From a bacterium (GTDB lineage Bacteria; Bacteroidota; Bacteroidia; Chitinophagales; Saprospiraceae), in assembly GCA_024742755.1 (NCBI GenBank), contig JANSXW010000032.1, forward strand, positions 1 through 51,956: a stretch of 51,956 bases of DNA, written 5' to 3'. Numbering within the stretch: position 1 is the first letter of the stretch; each line of letters starts with the position of its first letter. Below are positions 1 to 7,672 of this stretch, one piece after another. The notes beneath the pieces are model-generated. The model did no database searches. It was not told where the DNA came from and saw only the letters and a program-made list of their open reading frames with translations. A program made the position numbers and the translations under genes.

Positions 1-1
1 G

Positions 2-121
2 CTCGATATTCCGCTCGGAACGGTGAAAGCCCAGCTTTTCCGTGCCAAGGAAGTCCTGAGCAACCTACTCAACCAACCCGGCGCCAGCGCCTACATCGAC
101 CAGGTGCGTCAGCGCGCCTAA
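2..121 (+). CDS. ECF-type RNA polymerase sigma factor, C-terminal fragment (5' end outside window)
   Basis: The first 39 codons of the window, read from base 2 and ending in TAA, encode the end of sigma region 4. The segment IPLGTVKAQLFRAKEVL is the recognition helix and following helix of the helix-turn-helix that contacts the -35/-33 promoter element, in the form usual for sigma-70 family ECF factors of Bacteroidota. A short polar tail ends in QRA. Only the C-terminus is visible, so the regulon and any anti-sigma partner cannot be judged. A 10-bp hairpin follows the stop directly and probably separates this gene from dnaB. Confidence 0.85.
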   Translation, partial: LDIPLGTVKAQLFRAKEVLSNLLNQPGASAYIDQVRQRA

Positions 122-157
122 GCAGGGGATTGCCCCCTGTTTGCGAAAATCCCCTGC
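122..157 (+). terminator. Hairpin after the sigma factor gene
   Basis: GCAGGGGATT (122-131) is perfectly complementary to AATCCCCTGC (148-157), giving a 10-bp stem with a 16-nt loop directly after the stop codon. No U-tract follows, so it may be a weak or factor-assisted terminator or an mRNA 3'-end stabiliser. A second, imperfect hairpin lies just downstream at about 155-180. Confidence 0.45.
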
Positions 158-292
158 CGTGCAGCGACCTTGCTGTGCGGCAGGCAATTTCCCAATTTCT
201 TCGCCCCTTCTCACCTCCGGGTTTTTCTTTCCACATTTTTTCTTTGGTTACCAACAGGGGCTCTTAGCAATAAGTGAAAGGGGTTCGCCCCG

Positions 293-318
293 TTTGTGCA
301 CAGAATGCCTTAGCTTTG
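293..318 (+). promoter_or_regulatory. Candidate dnaB promoter (Bacteroidota -33/-7 type)
   Basis: TAGCTTTG at 311-318 matches the Bacteroidota -7 consensus TAnnTTTG exactly. A TTTG lies at 293-296, but the 14-nt spacer is shorter than the usual 17-23 nt. Transcription would start near 325, about 20 nt before the ATG at 348. The -7 match is clear and the -33 assignment is doubtful. Confidence 0.4.
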
Positions 319-347
319 TAAGCTGCAAAAAAACAGCACAGCATAAT

Positions 348-3314
348 ATGGCGGGCGACAAATATCAGGACGGCAATAAGCCAGCCTACCGAAAAGGCGG
401 GCGGCAGAAAAAGGAAGAACTTTCCAACTTCGTGTTCGGAAAGGTGCAGCCGCAGGCCGTGCCCCTGGAGGAAGCCGTGCTGGGCGCCATTATGCTGGAC
501 AAGGAAGCCCTCACCGTAGTCTTAGATATTTTGCGGGCTGAAAGCTTCTACCTCGATGCCCATCAGCTGATCTACAAGGCGATGATGCGGCTGTTTGAGA
601 AATCGCAGCCCGTTGACCTCCTCACGGTCACGGAAGAGCTTAAGAAAACCAGTGACCTGGAAGCCGCCGGCGGCCCCTACTACCTCATTGAGCTGACCAA
701 TAAAGTCGCTTCTGCCGCCAATATCGAATACCACGCCCGTATCATTGCCCAGAAATTCGTGCAGCGGGAACTCATCACGGTGTCCACCAAAATCATCACC
801 GATGCCTATCAGGACTCCACGGATGTTTTTGAACTGCTGGATGATGCCGAGCAGGGGCTTTTTTCCATTGCCCAGCAAAACATGAGCCGGGGGGTAGAGA
901 GCATGTCCTCCCTTGCCGCCAAGGCCCAAAAGCAAATGGAAGAGCTGCGCAAGAAGGAAGACGGCCTGACGGGCGTACCTTCGGGCTTTACCGACCTGGA
1001 CCGCCTGACATCTGGTCTGCAGCGGTCGGATTTGATCATCCTGGCGGCGAGGCCGGGCATGGGGAAATGCCTCGGCAAAGGCACCAAGGTGCTAATGTAC
1101 GATGGCAGCCTGAAGAAAGTAGAGGACGTAGTGCCCGGCGACCTGCTCATGGGCGATGATTCTACACCGAGGCGTGTCCTGACGATTGGCAGAGGCCGGG
1201 AACGGATGTACTGGATCCGGCAGAACAAAGGCATGGATTACCGGGTGAACGAAAGCCATATCCTTTCCCTGAAAAAGAGCCGTCAGGAAGGTAAAGGGGA
1301 ACGTGGCAGCATTCTTGATATTTCAGTAAGAGATTACCTGGCAAAGTCTGCCAAATTCCAGAGTAATTACAAAGGCTATAAAGTTGCGGTCGACTTTCCG
1401 GAGCAGGCACTTCCACTCCCCCCCTACTTCCTCGGATTATGGCTGGGTGATGGGTCTTCCTACAAGAGCAACATCATTAATCAGGATGAGGAGGTGGTTG
1501 CCTATCTGGAGGGACTGGCTCAGGCTAAAGGGCTGGAGCTGGTCACTTACAAGCAGGAAGGAAAATGCCCGGAAAACCGGATCAGCAACCGGGCAGAAGG
1601 CCGGCACGGGTACAGTATTCAGGGCGTACTCCGGGAAATGGAGGTACTGCAAAACAAACACATTCCTCAAGCCTACCTTATCAATAGCCGTCAAAAGCGG
1701 CTGGAGTTGCTGGCCGGCCTTATTGACAGCGATGGGCACTATCTGGTTCAATCGAATGGGTATGAAATCACCCAAAAGAATGAAGCGCTGGCCCGCCAAA
1801 TCAAATTCCTCTGCGACAGCCTTGGCTACCGGGTCAGCCTCAAGCCCAAGCAGGCGGTCATCAGCAGCATTGGCTATGAATCTACCGTTTACCGGCTCCG
1901 GATTTATGGCAACCTGGATGAAGTGCCGGTCAAAGTGGAACGCAAACAAGCTAATCCATGGAAGAGCCTGGTCAACTGGCAAGTCACGGGCATTGAGGTG
2001 GAGTATGACAAAGTAGACGATTACTACGGTTTTGAGATTGACGGCAACCGGCGCTTCCTGCTGGAAGACATGACTGTTACGCATAATACCGCCTTCACCC
2101 TCTCTCTGGCCCGAAACGCCGCCATGACCTTCAAAAAAGCAGTCGCCTTTTTCTCCCTGGAGATGTCTGCCCTGCAGCTTGCTCAGCGTATCATTGCGAT
2201 GGAAGCGGAGATCTCCGGTATGAAGATGCGGAACGGGCAGTTGGAGGACTACGAGTGGGAACAGCTCAATGCCGCCCTGGAAAGGGTCAGCGAAGTCCCC
2301 ATCTACATTGACGATACGCCGGGCATCAACGTCTTCGAGCTCCGGGCCAAATGCCGCCGACTGAAGATGCAGCACGACATCGACCTGATTGTGATCGACT
2401 ACCTGCAGCTGATGAGTGGTGGCGGGGACAATCAGCGCGGCAACCGGGAACAGGAGGTAAGTGCCATCTCCCGGGCTCTCAAAGGCCTTGCAAAAGAGCT
2501 TAATGTGCCGGTCATCGCCCTTTCTCAGCTTAGCCGTGCAGTGGAGACCCGGGGGGGGAGCAAACGGCCGCAGCTGTCGGATTTGCGGGAATCGGGATGT
2601 TTAACAGGTGATACTATTCTACAGGATGCCGACACGGGTCGCCTCGTGACCATAAAAGAATTGGCTGAACGAAAGGAACAATCTCCAGTGAAGGTTCTGG
2701 CGATGAGCGACAATTATAAAATAGGAGCACATACGCTTACTAAGGCCTTCTACTCAGGCAGAAAAATGACCTACGAACTGACAACACGTAGTGGCAGGAC
2801 AATAAAAGCTAGCGCAAACCATCCTTTCCGGAAACTGGAAGGCTGGACTGCATTGGAAGATCTAAATCCAGGCGACCGTATTGCAGCCACGGAGAGCCAT
2901 TCCGATATTTTCTGGGATGAAATTAAATCAATCACTCCCCTTAAAGAAGAAGATGTATATGATGCTACCATAGAAGGGGTGCACAACTTTGTGGCTAACG
3001 ACATCATTGTTCACAACTCTATCGAGCAAGACGCTGATATCGTAGCATTTATATATAGACCAGAATACTATGACATCCTCGAAGACGAGGAAGGTATGTC
3101 CCTCAAAAACGTAGCTGAGCTGATTGTCGCCAAGCACCGCCACGGTGCCCTGGAGACCGTCCGCATGCGCTTTGAGGCTGAGTTTGCGCGCTTTTCCGAC
3201 CTTGATGACCCGGACTTTGGCGACCTGCCCGGGGATACTTTTGGGGACCCGCAGACGCCCAATATCATCACCCGCCCCTCTAAGATGAATGATGATGAGG
3301 ATATTCCGTTTTAG
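348..3314 (+). CDS. dnaB: Replicative DNA helicase DnaB containing two inteins
   Basis: This is the hexameric helicase that unwinds DNA at the replication fork. The precursor has 988 residues, and removing the two inteins leaves a 508-aa helicase, the normal DnaB length. The exteins are residues 1-240 (N-terminal domain, primase-binding region and linker, ending in the Walker A start RPGMGK), 581-750 (Walker B region IDLIVIDYLQLMS) and 891-988 (IEQDADIVAFIYR, then an acidic tail ending DDEDIPF). The ATG at 348 is chosen because it begins the usual MAGDKY-like leader and follows a -7 box; the frame is open further upstream to 141. Intein 1 splits the Walker A motif, so the helicase cannot bind ATP until splicing occurs. 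The last ~180 bp are repeated at 12962-13141. Confidence 0.97.
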   Translation: MAGDKYQDGNKPAYRKGGRQKKEELSNFVFGKVQPQAVPLEEAVLGAIMLDKEALTVVLDILRAESFYLDAHQLIYKAMMRLFEKSQPVDLLTVTEELKKTSDLEAAGGPYYLIELTNKVASAANIEYHARIIAQKFVQRELITVSTKIITDAYQDSTDVFELLDDAEQGLFSIAQQNMSRGVESMSSLAAKAQKQMEELRKKEDGLTGVPSGFTDLDRLTSGLQRSDLIILAARPGMGKCLGKGTKVLMYDGSLKKVEDVVPGDLLMGDDSTPRRVLTIGRGRERMYWIRQNKGMDYRVNESHILSLKKSRQEGKGERGSILDISVRDYLAKSAKFQSNYKGYKVAVDFPEQALPLPPYFLGLWLGDGSSYKSNIINQDEEVVAYLEGLAQAKGLELVTYKQEGKCPENRISNRAEGRHGYSIQGVLREMEVLQNKHIPQAYLINSRQKRLELLAGLIDSDGHYLVQSNGYEITQKNEALARQIKFLCDSLGYRVSLKPKQAVISSIGYESTVYRLRIYGNLDEVPVKVERKQANPWKSLVNWQVTGIEVEYDKVDDYYGFEIDGNRRFLLEDMTVTHNTAFTLSLARNAAMTFKKAVAFFSLEMSALQLAQRIIAMEAEISGMKMRNGQLEDYEWEQLNAALERVSEVPIYIDDTPGINVFELRAKCRRLKMQHDIDLIVIDYLQLMSGGGDNQRGNREQEVSAISRALKGLAKELNVPVIALSQLSRAVETRGGSKRPQLSDLRESGCLTGDTILQDADTGRLVTIKELAERKEQSPVKVLAMSDNYKIGAHTLTKAFYSGRKMTYELTTRSGRTIKASANHPFRKLEGWTALEDLNPGDRIAATESHSDIFWDEIKSITPLKEEDVYDATIEGVHNFVANDIIVHNSIEQDADIVAFIYRPEYYDILEDEEGMSLKNVAELIVAKHRHGALETVRMRFEAEFARFSDLDDPDFGDLPGDTFGDPQTPNIITRPSKMNDDEDIPF
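1068..2087 (+). other. Intein 1 in DnaB: 340-aa full-length intein with LAGLIDADG homing endonuclease
   Basis: The element begins with Cys (TGC at 1068) and ends in His-Asn (codons 2082-2087), with Thr as the +1 extein residue, so the junctions are GMGK/CLGKGT and TVTHN/TAF. The splicing blocks are present: the N-terminal Cys block, a block B variant (NESH in place of TxxH), and a C-terminal ...TVTHN. Between them are two dodecapeptide motifs, LGLWLGDG and LLAGLIDSDG, both retaining the metal-binding Asp, so the homing endonuclease looks catalytically intact. The insertion lies between Lys and Thr of Walker A, a known DnaB intein site. Splicing residues are all present; activity is inferred. 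Confidence 0.93.
2598..3017 (+). other. Intein 2 in DnaB: 140-aa mini-intein without endonuclease
   Basis: The element begins with Cys (TGT at 2598, CLTGDT) and ends DIIVHN (Asn codon 3015-3017), with Ser as the +1 residue. The junctions DLRESG/C and HN/SIEQDAD match the insertion point of the well-known Synechocystis and Rhodothermus DnaB inteins. Block B appears as SANH and block F as EDVYDATIEGVHNF. Only about 140 residues are present and there is no LAGLIDADG motif, so this is a mini-intein that has lost its endonuclease or never had one. Its codons are noticeably more AT-rich than the flanking exteins and intein 1, which suggests separate acquisition. Confidence 0.92.
3133..3314 (+). repeat. 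dnaB 3'-end direct repeat, copy 1 (functional)
   Basis: This 182-bp segment is the coding end of dnaB, including the stop codon. It matches 12962-13141 at roughly 92% by hand alignment, with about 13 substitutions and one 2-bp gap. Most substitutions fall at synonymous third positions. The similarity starts inside the coding sequence and stops at the TAG. Confidence 0.88.
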
Positions 3315-3664
3315 AGCCCCTGTTTTCGTGCCCCTGAGGATGAATGCAGAAATGCACCACCTGTTAATTACCATTCAAAATGATGATTCTGGTTTTGGAC
3401 AGGGAACTTCGAGACCTGGCATCAGCATCTTCCATCCCAGAGGGCAGGCTAGCGCTTTGTTTTGTTCAGGCTTTACCCTATAAAATCAATCGGACAATCT
3501 TTCAGCGGAATACAGTGGAAACCCTGATTGACGCATAGAGTAGCCAATGATATCGAAAAGGGCATTTTATGTACCCACCGGGACTGCCATTTACTAGTTT
3601 GAGGCCTCGATGATTATCATTTTTGTCAATCCATTCCGGAATCTCATCATCGCCAATAAATACT
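3315..3664. other. Gene-poor left part of the island
   Basis: The 350 bp between the dnaB stop and the atpF remnant contain no gene I recognise. A short frame at 3380-3538 is open for about 50 codons but shows no family resemblance and no clear ribosome-binding site. The segment probably consists of debris from genes disrupted when the island formed or decayed. Confidence 0.5.
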
Positions 3665-3897
3665 ATGGAAATCAATTGATTTACCGTCATTGTGCAGGCC
3701 ATTAACTTCTTCATCCTGGTGTGGCTGCTAGAACGATTCCTGTATAAGCCTATCCTGAACGCGATAGATGAACGGGATAGCAAAATTGCTGCCCAATGGA
3801 AAGTGGCTGAAGCAACAAGAGCCAAAGCCGAAAAAAACAGGAAGCATTTGAGCAAAAGAACCTTTCCTTCGATCAGGAAAAGGAGACGCTAAAATAA
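3665..3897 (+). pseudogene. F-type/N-type ATPase subunit b (atpF) N-terminal remnant
   Basis: The reading starting at ATG 3665 gives MEIN, an in-frame TGA, then FTVIVQAINFFILVWLLERF. This is the membrane helix of an F0 subunit b, followed by the conserved YKPILNAIDERDSKIAA segment and the start of the long coiled stator stalk. A normal gene would have TGG (Trp) where the TGA stands. A frameshift at the run of seven A near 3834-3840 moves the stalk into another frame, where EAFEQKNLSFDQEKETLK continues to a TAA at 3895. Only about 75 of roughly 250 codons remain, and no other ATPase subunit gene is nearby. The style fits the alternative Na+-type (N-ATPase) operon found in accessory regions. 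It is non-functional. Confidence 0.8.
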
Positions 3898-3906
3898 ACT
3901 TTGATC

Positions 3907-5334
3907 ATGCAATTAGATCATCTCGATATTCAAGGGTTAAATAGTGAGCAGGTCCGTCTCGCACAGGAAAAGTTTGGGAAAAACACCTTAAAGTACAAAC
4001 AGGAAAGCGGGGTGCTCGATGCCCTGAAAAGCCTGGCCAAAGAGCCCATGATTCTCTTGCTGCTGGTTGCCGCTCTGATTTATTTTGTGAGCGGAAAACC
4101 TGGGGATGGGATCTTTCTGGCATCGGCCATTATTATTGTTTCGGCCATTTCCCTGTTCCAGGATTCCAGAAGCCGTAATGCTTTGCAAAAGCTGAAAAAC
4201 CTGACGCAGCCCAATTGCAAGGTGATTAGAAATGGTGAGGCCGTAGAAATAAAAAGTGAAGAGCTGGTCATTGGGGACTATTTGATCGTCGAAGAAGGGA
4301 CTTCCGTTACCGCCGACGGAGCTATTGTGCATTCCAACGATTTCTCGGTCAATGAATCTATTCTTACCGGTGAATCTTTATCCGTCTTTAAAGACAAAGA
4401 AAAAGAAGACCACTTTATTTATAAAGGCACCACCGTCAACAGTGGGCTCGCTATTGCGACGATTACGAGTATCGGCAACGAAACAAAACTAGGCAAAATT
4501 GGTAAAAGCCTGGAAAGCATTAAAGAAGAAAAAACACCCTTAGAAATACAAATAAGCAGCTTCGTAAAAAACCTGGTCATTGCGGGCACAATAGTTTTCC
4601 TGGTGGTTTGGGCGATCAATTATTTTCATTCTTACGATCTGCTGGACAGTCTGCTGAAGGCGCTCACGCTGGCGATGAGTATTTTGCCGGAAGAAGTGCC
4701 CATGGCCTTTAGTGCTTTTATGGCAATAGGTGCATGGCGGTTAATGAAAATGGGGATTTTGGTAAAGCAAATGAAAACGGTTGAAACATTAGGAAGTGCC
4801 ACCGTCATCTGTACGGATAAAACAGGAACCATTACCGAAAACAGGATGAGTTTGGCAAAGCTCTTTACCCACTCCACTCAAAATATTTCCAGCCCCGACG
4901 CAGAGCTGGCAGCCGATGAAAAACAACTCATCGCAACTGCGATGTGGGCCAGTGAGCCCATACCCTTTGACCCCATGGAAGTTGCAGTGCACGATGCCTA
5001 CGTCAACCTCGGGCTGGAGGATGAGCGCCCGGATTTTAAATTGGTCCACGAGTACCCCCTGCAGGGCAAACCGCCAATGATGACCCATGTTTTTAAAAAC
5101 AACTCGGGCAAAAGGATCATTGCGGCCAAAGGAGCGCCGGAAGCATTGATGGAGGTCTGCAAGTTCACGGTAGGTTATATTCCTGTGGTAGAGCGGTCAC
5201 TGCCTCTCGTTGTATAAATTGAAGAGTTGTCAGACCATCTGCATCCTCAATTTCATCAACTGTGGCAAGGCCTCATTGACGAAGAATTATTTGATGTCAT
5301 CCGGGCTTTTGAGGCGCTGAAAGAGAGGAAGTAA
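3907..5334 (+). pseudogene. Truncated cation-transporting P-type ATPase (C-terminal half lost)
   Basis: From ATG 3907 the frame encodes about 436 residues of a P2-type cation pump: an N-terminal cation-ATPase domain, TM1-TM4, the actuator motif LTGES, the membrane motif ILPEEVP, the phosphorylation site CTDKTGTIT and the nucleotide-binding motif KGAPE. Similarity stops at about 5160, and the frame ends at TAA 5215-5217. The family is normally 800-900 residues. The hinge motif GDGxND and TM5-TM10 are missing, so the product cannot cycle. After the stop the same frame continues with 38 unrelated-looking codons (EELSDHLHPQFHQLW...) to a TAA at 5332-5334, probably the tail of a different gene fused by a deletion. 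The preceding atpF remnant is also broken, so this end of the island is decaying. Confidence 0.82.
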
Positions 5335-5350
5335 CGAGCCGTTTCAAAAC

Positions 5351-5430
5351 AGAGGCTTGTGCGAACCCACACCTTGCCCGGCCTGCCCAAAGGCAGGCGC
5401 AGGACAAAGTGTGAAATCCAAGCAAGCCCT
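5351..5430. repeat. Degenerate, shortened relative of the 159-bp palindromic element
   Basis: The right end, read on the minus strand from 5430, gives AGGGCTTGCTTGGATTTCAC, close to the end of the 37844-38002 copy (AGAGCTTGTTTGGATTTTAC). The left end begins AGAGGCTTGTGCGAAC. The interior folds on itself: CACACCTTGCCC near 5369 pairs imperfectly with GGACAAAGTGTG near 5402, around a perfect GCCTGCC/GGCAGGC hairpin at 5381-5398. It looks like an internally deleted copy with drifted ends. Confidence 0.5.
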
Positions 5431-5683
5431 AAGCCGCGTTCAGTGCTTTGGCTTCTTTGTCCATCAGTCGCAGCTTAGCTCTTTCTTCACTGAGGGCTAA
5501 CTGCTCTGGCTTTGCAAGGTGCACACTAATGCCTATTGTAAAACTGATACCAACAAGAAACCCCAGTACAATGGCGAGTATCCATTGATTCAGAAACCCC
5601 AAAGTGACAATAACCGCCATCATGAAGTAAAACCTCAGTGCCAGGCTGCTAATGCTCAGATCAAATACTTTGAAATTCATCAT
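5429..5683 (-). CDS. Small two-helix membrane protein, unknown function
   Basis: This 84-residue protein lies on the opposite strand to its neighbours. Residues about 15-57 contain two closely spaced hydrophobic helices (FYFMMAVIVTLGFLNQW and ILAIVLGFLVGISFTIGISV). A charged C-terminal tail rich in Glu, Lys and Ala follows (LSEERAKLRLMDKEAKALNAA). It belongs to no family I can name. The strongly hydrophobic pattern and the amphipathic tail make a real gene likely despite the small size. It could equally be a leftover of the island's decayed section. There are two consecutive ATG codons at the start. Confidence 0.55.
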   Translation of the reverse strand: MMNFKVFDLSISSLALRFYFMMAVIVTLGFLNQWILAIVLGFLVGISFTIGISVHLAKPEQLALSEERAKLRLMDKEAKALNAA

Positions 5684-5927
5684 GACTATTCGTTTAACTT
5701 AGTTAGTAAATCAAGCTTGCGGGGCCTGTCCGGTTGTTTGATACGGACCGGCTTGGGCTTCTTGCCGAAAATTCCTGTTGGAAATACGACCGTATCAATG
5801 GCCTATGCCCGGCCAGTCTATCTCACTATAAAGCTCAGGTATTTCAAGAGATAAAGCATTACATATCTCTGGAAGGGATTTGTATTATTCCCACAATTAT
5901 ACTCCCCTGGGGCACAATACGAGCATA

Positions 5928-5960
5928 TTTGGTTTTACACTTCGGGCTGCTCTTGCCAAA
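5928..5960 (-). repeat. 33-bp fragment of the 159-bp palindromic element
   Basis: TTTGG-TTTTACACTTCGGGC and the following CTGCTCTTGCCAAA match positions near 37850-37883 of the full copy except for one missing A. No element ends are present, so this is a stray fragment rather than an insertion. Confidence 0.75.
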
Positions 5961-6043
5961 GGAACACTGCTGATAAATGTGTGATTTATGTAACTCTGCT
6001 GAATGATTGTGTAATGCTTACGGCTATTAATATGCCGACCTTT

Positions 6044-6085
6044 ACCATCGTGTTTTCACTCCAGAGTTAAAACACGATGGTTTTC
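6044..6085 (+). terminator. Strong hairpin followed by T-run
   Basis: ACCATCGTGTTTT (6044-6056) pairs with AAAACACGATGGT (6069-6081), a 13-bp perfect stem with a 12-nt loop, followed by more T. This has the form of an intrinsic terminator, but no intact gene ends upstream on the plus strand. It may be an orphan left by a deleted gene or a leader structure for the gene at 6138. Confidence 0.55.
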
Positions 6086-6137
6086 ACTTTAAGTAAGAGA
6101 TAAGCTACAGGTGATCATCGATAAAATCAAAACAAAC

Positions 6138-6650
6138 ATGAAAACAACAACCAAATGGAATAAGCGTGTCACAAACATCATCACCAGAATTCACCAGGAA
6201 TTTCCCGAGCTATATAAATACATTGCTGAAAGACCCGTAAGCAGTATAGATAATGGGGACATAAACAGTAAAAACCTGGAAGAGTATTACAACTCTCTGG
6301 TAGCGCTGATGGAAGGGTATTCGAAAACCCATGAAGGGACAAAAGTGAATACAGTGGCACTTAAGTCTTCAGATTATCCATTATACCCTCCCTCAGATGA
6401 CATCTACAATCAGGACAGGGAAGAAAGGGGCATAAACCCAGGCGATCTTTCAAAAAATAAAGCCCCAAACCAAGCCTTAGGCTCCTGGAATGAAAAGAGC
6501 TTTAGAGCGGATATGTCCGGTGATGATTTAGATGTTCCGGGATCAGAATTGGATGATCAACAGGAAAGTGTGGGAAGTGAAGATGAAGAAAACAATTACT
6601 ACAGCCTGGGAGGAGACAACCACAATGACCTGGAAGAGGACAAGGGCTAA
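6138..6650 (+). CDS. Conserved hypothetical protein with acidic C-terminus
   Basis: The ATG at 6138 (MKTTTKWNKRV) is preferred; the same frame is open to an upstream start at 6111. The 170-residue product has a basic N-terminal stretch followed by ITRIHQEFPELYKYIAERP, a central YPLYPPSDDIYNQ segment that looks like a conserved motif, and a very acidic tail (GSEDEENNYYSLGG, DLEEDKG). There is no signal peptide or membrane segment, so it should be cytoplasmic. I do not recognise a characterised family. It is followed after 14 nt by the HPF-like gene, suggesting a two-gene operon. Confidence 0.7.
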   Translation: MKTTTKWNKRVTNIITRIHQEFPELYKYIAERPVSSIDNGDINSKNLEEYYNSLVALMEGYSKTHEGTKVNTVALKSSDYPLYPPSDDIYNQDREERGINPGDLSKNKAPNQALGSWNEKSFRADMSGDDLDVPGSELDDQQESVGSEDEENNYYSLGGDNHNDLEEDKG

Positions 6651-6664
6651 AAAATAAAAGAACA

Positions 6665-7003
6665 ATGAAAATTCAAACTAATACCGATAAGACTGTTAAT
6701 GGGGACGAAAGAAGTCGAGGTTTCTTTATTTCTCGAATTGTAGAAGAACTCAACCTGTACCAATCTTATATTACGAGAATAGAAGTTCATCTGTTAGACG
6801 AAAACAGCAAAAAAGAAGAAAGGAATGACCTCAGGTGTTTGCTGGAAGCCCAGCTTGCAGGCAGGCAGCCCCTGGCTGTTTCAAGTCAGGCAGACACTAT
6901 TGAACTGGCGGTATCAGGAGCTATTGACAAGCTCAAAGCAGCTTTAGAGACCACGCTTGGGCGCATCCAGAATAATCATAGCCAGCCAAGCCAGAATTTA
7001 TAA
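6665..7003 (+). CDS. HPF/RaiA-family ribosome-associated protein (short form)
   Basis: The 112-residue protein resembles the ribosome hibernation factor fold: strand MKIQTNTDK, helix SRGFFISRIVEELNLY, strand ITRIEVHLLDEN, strand DLRCLLEAQLAGRQPLAVSSQ, then a final helix IELAVSGAIDKLKAALETTLGRIQ. It is the short type without the dimerising C-terminal domain of long HPF. Family members bind the decoding region of the 30S subunit in stationary phase or stress and inactivate translation. It lies 14 nt after the preceding gene and is probably cotranscribed. Stress-type HPF paralogues are common in accessory islands with DUF2231 and rubrerythrin genes, as here. The housekeeping HPF is presumably elsewhere. 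Confidence 0.78.
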   Translation: MKIQTNTDKTVNGDERSRGFFISRIVEELNLYQSYITRIEVHLLDENSKKEERNDLRCLLEAQLAGRQPLAVSSQADTIELAVSGAIDKLKAALETTLGRIQNNHSQPSQNL

Positions 7004-7021
7004 TTACGGACTTATTGGACT

Positions 7022-7107
7022 ATAGCGACGAGCAATCAATAACTGTCGGTTTTCCAGGAGCGCTTTTTCCTATCTAAACACGACACTTATTAATCGCTCG
7101 TCGCATA
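7022..7107. repeat. Widely spaced 23-bp near-perfect inverted repeat
   Basis: The left arm at 7022-7044 (ATAGCGACGAGCAATCAATA...) and the right arm at 7086-7107 (...TTATTAATCGCTCGTCGCAT) are reverse complements with a few mismatches; the core GCGACGAGC/GCTCGTCGC at 7025-7033 and 7096-7104 is perfect. About 40 bp lie between the arms. It could be a second miniature inverted-repeat element or a long-range hairpin ahead of the DUF2231 gene. Confidence 0.6.
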
Positions 7108-7122
7108 ACACAACATTTAATC

Positions 7123-7590
7123 ATGATTACAGCACCACATCTGCATGCCATGGTTATTCATTTCCCGATAGCCTTATTGATGGCAGGCTTCTTATCAGAG
7201 CTCATTGCACTGATTAACAAAAAGCAATTCTTCAAGAATGCTTCCTTTTATCTGCTGATACTAGGCACCTTAGGTGCTATAGCGGCTTATGTGAGTGGCA
7301 GCTATGCCGGTGACGGCATGACGGATGGCCTGCTCCAAAAACCACTGGGCATGCATGAGGAAGCGGCCCTTGTCACCCTTTGGCTGGCCATTATCACGGC
7401 ACTCACAAGAGGAGCCATGTATTTTTTCAACTACCAGAAAGCCTGGGCTAAATGGGCAAGCTTCCTGTTTTATGTCATCTTGATTGGCGCTGTTGCCCGA
7501 ACGGGCTACCTGGGTGGAGAATTGGTTTTTAAACACGGTGCAGGAATAGAGTTAGTACTCCCTGATTTCGGTGACCAACTCACAGAATAG
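7123..7590 (+). CDS. DUF2231-family membrane protein
   Basis: The 155-residue protein has about four transmembrane segments: HAMVIHFPIALLMAGFLSEL, FYLLILGTLGAIAAYVSGSY, AALVTLWLAIITALTRGAMY and ASFLFYVILIGAVARTGYLG. The opening HLHAMVIHFPIALL and the internal His in MHEEA are typical of DUF2231, a family often proposed to bind haem or metal through its membrane-embedded histidines; no activity is established. The C-terminus is short and acidic. It is followed by a rubrerythrin lipoprotein gene, which suggests a shared redox or oxidative-stress role, but this is inference from context. Confidence 0.8.
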   Translation: MITAPHLHAMVIHFPIALLMAGFLSELIALINKKQFFKNASFYLLILGTLGAIAAYVSGSYAGDGMTDGLLQKPLGMHEEAALVTLWLAIITALTRGAMYFFNYQKAWAKWASFLFYVILIGAVARTGYLGGELVFKHGAGIELVLPDFGDQLTE

Positions 7591-7672
7591 CCCTGAAAAG
7601 TAAGAGCGTGTTAAGACTTTAGGGGTCGTCTGGTTTTTGAACTTTCCAAAACATCCTCTTAAAACAACAATA

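Larger units (their letters stand above)
5684..6137. other. Intergenic island region with an element fragment and a hairpin
   Basis: The 454 bp hold no recognisable gene. One 79-codon frame (5734-5973) is open but runs through the repeat fragment at 5928-5960 and resembles nothing known. A strong hairpin occupies 6044-6081. The segment is AT-rich and probably contains the promoter of the gene starting at 6138. Confidence 0.5.

Noticed and set aside
1437..2375. 312-codon frame antisense to dnaB and intein 1
   Set aside because: Antisense shadow; intein and helicase motifs on the plus strand are unambiguous.
3289..3483. 64-codon frame starting inside the dnaB 3' end
   Set aside because: Begins within dnaB in another frame, no family resemblance, no independent start signal.
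5734..5973. 79-codon frame in the island spacer
   Set aside because: Runs through the element fragment at 5928-5960 and has no recognisable features.
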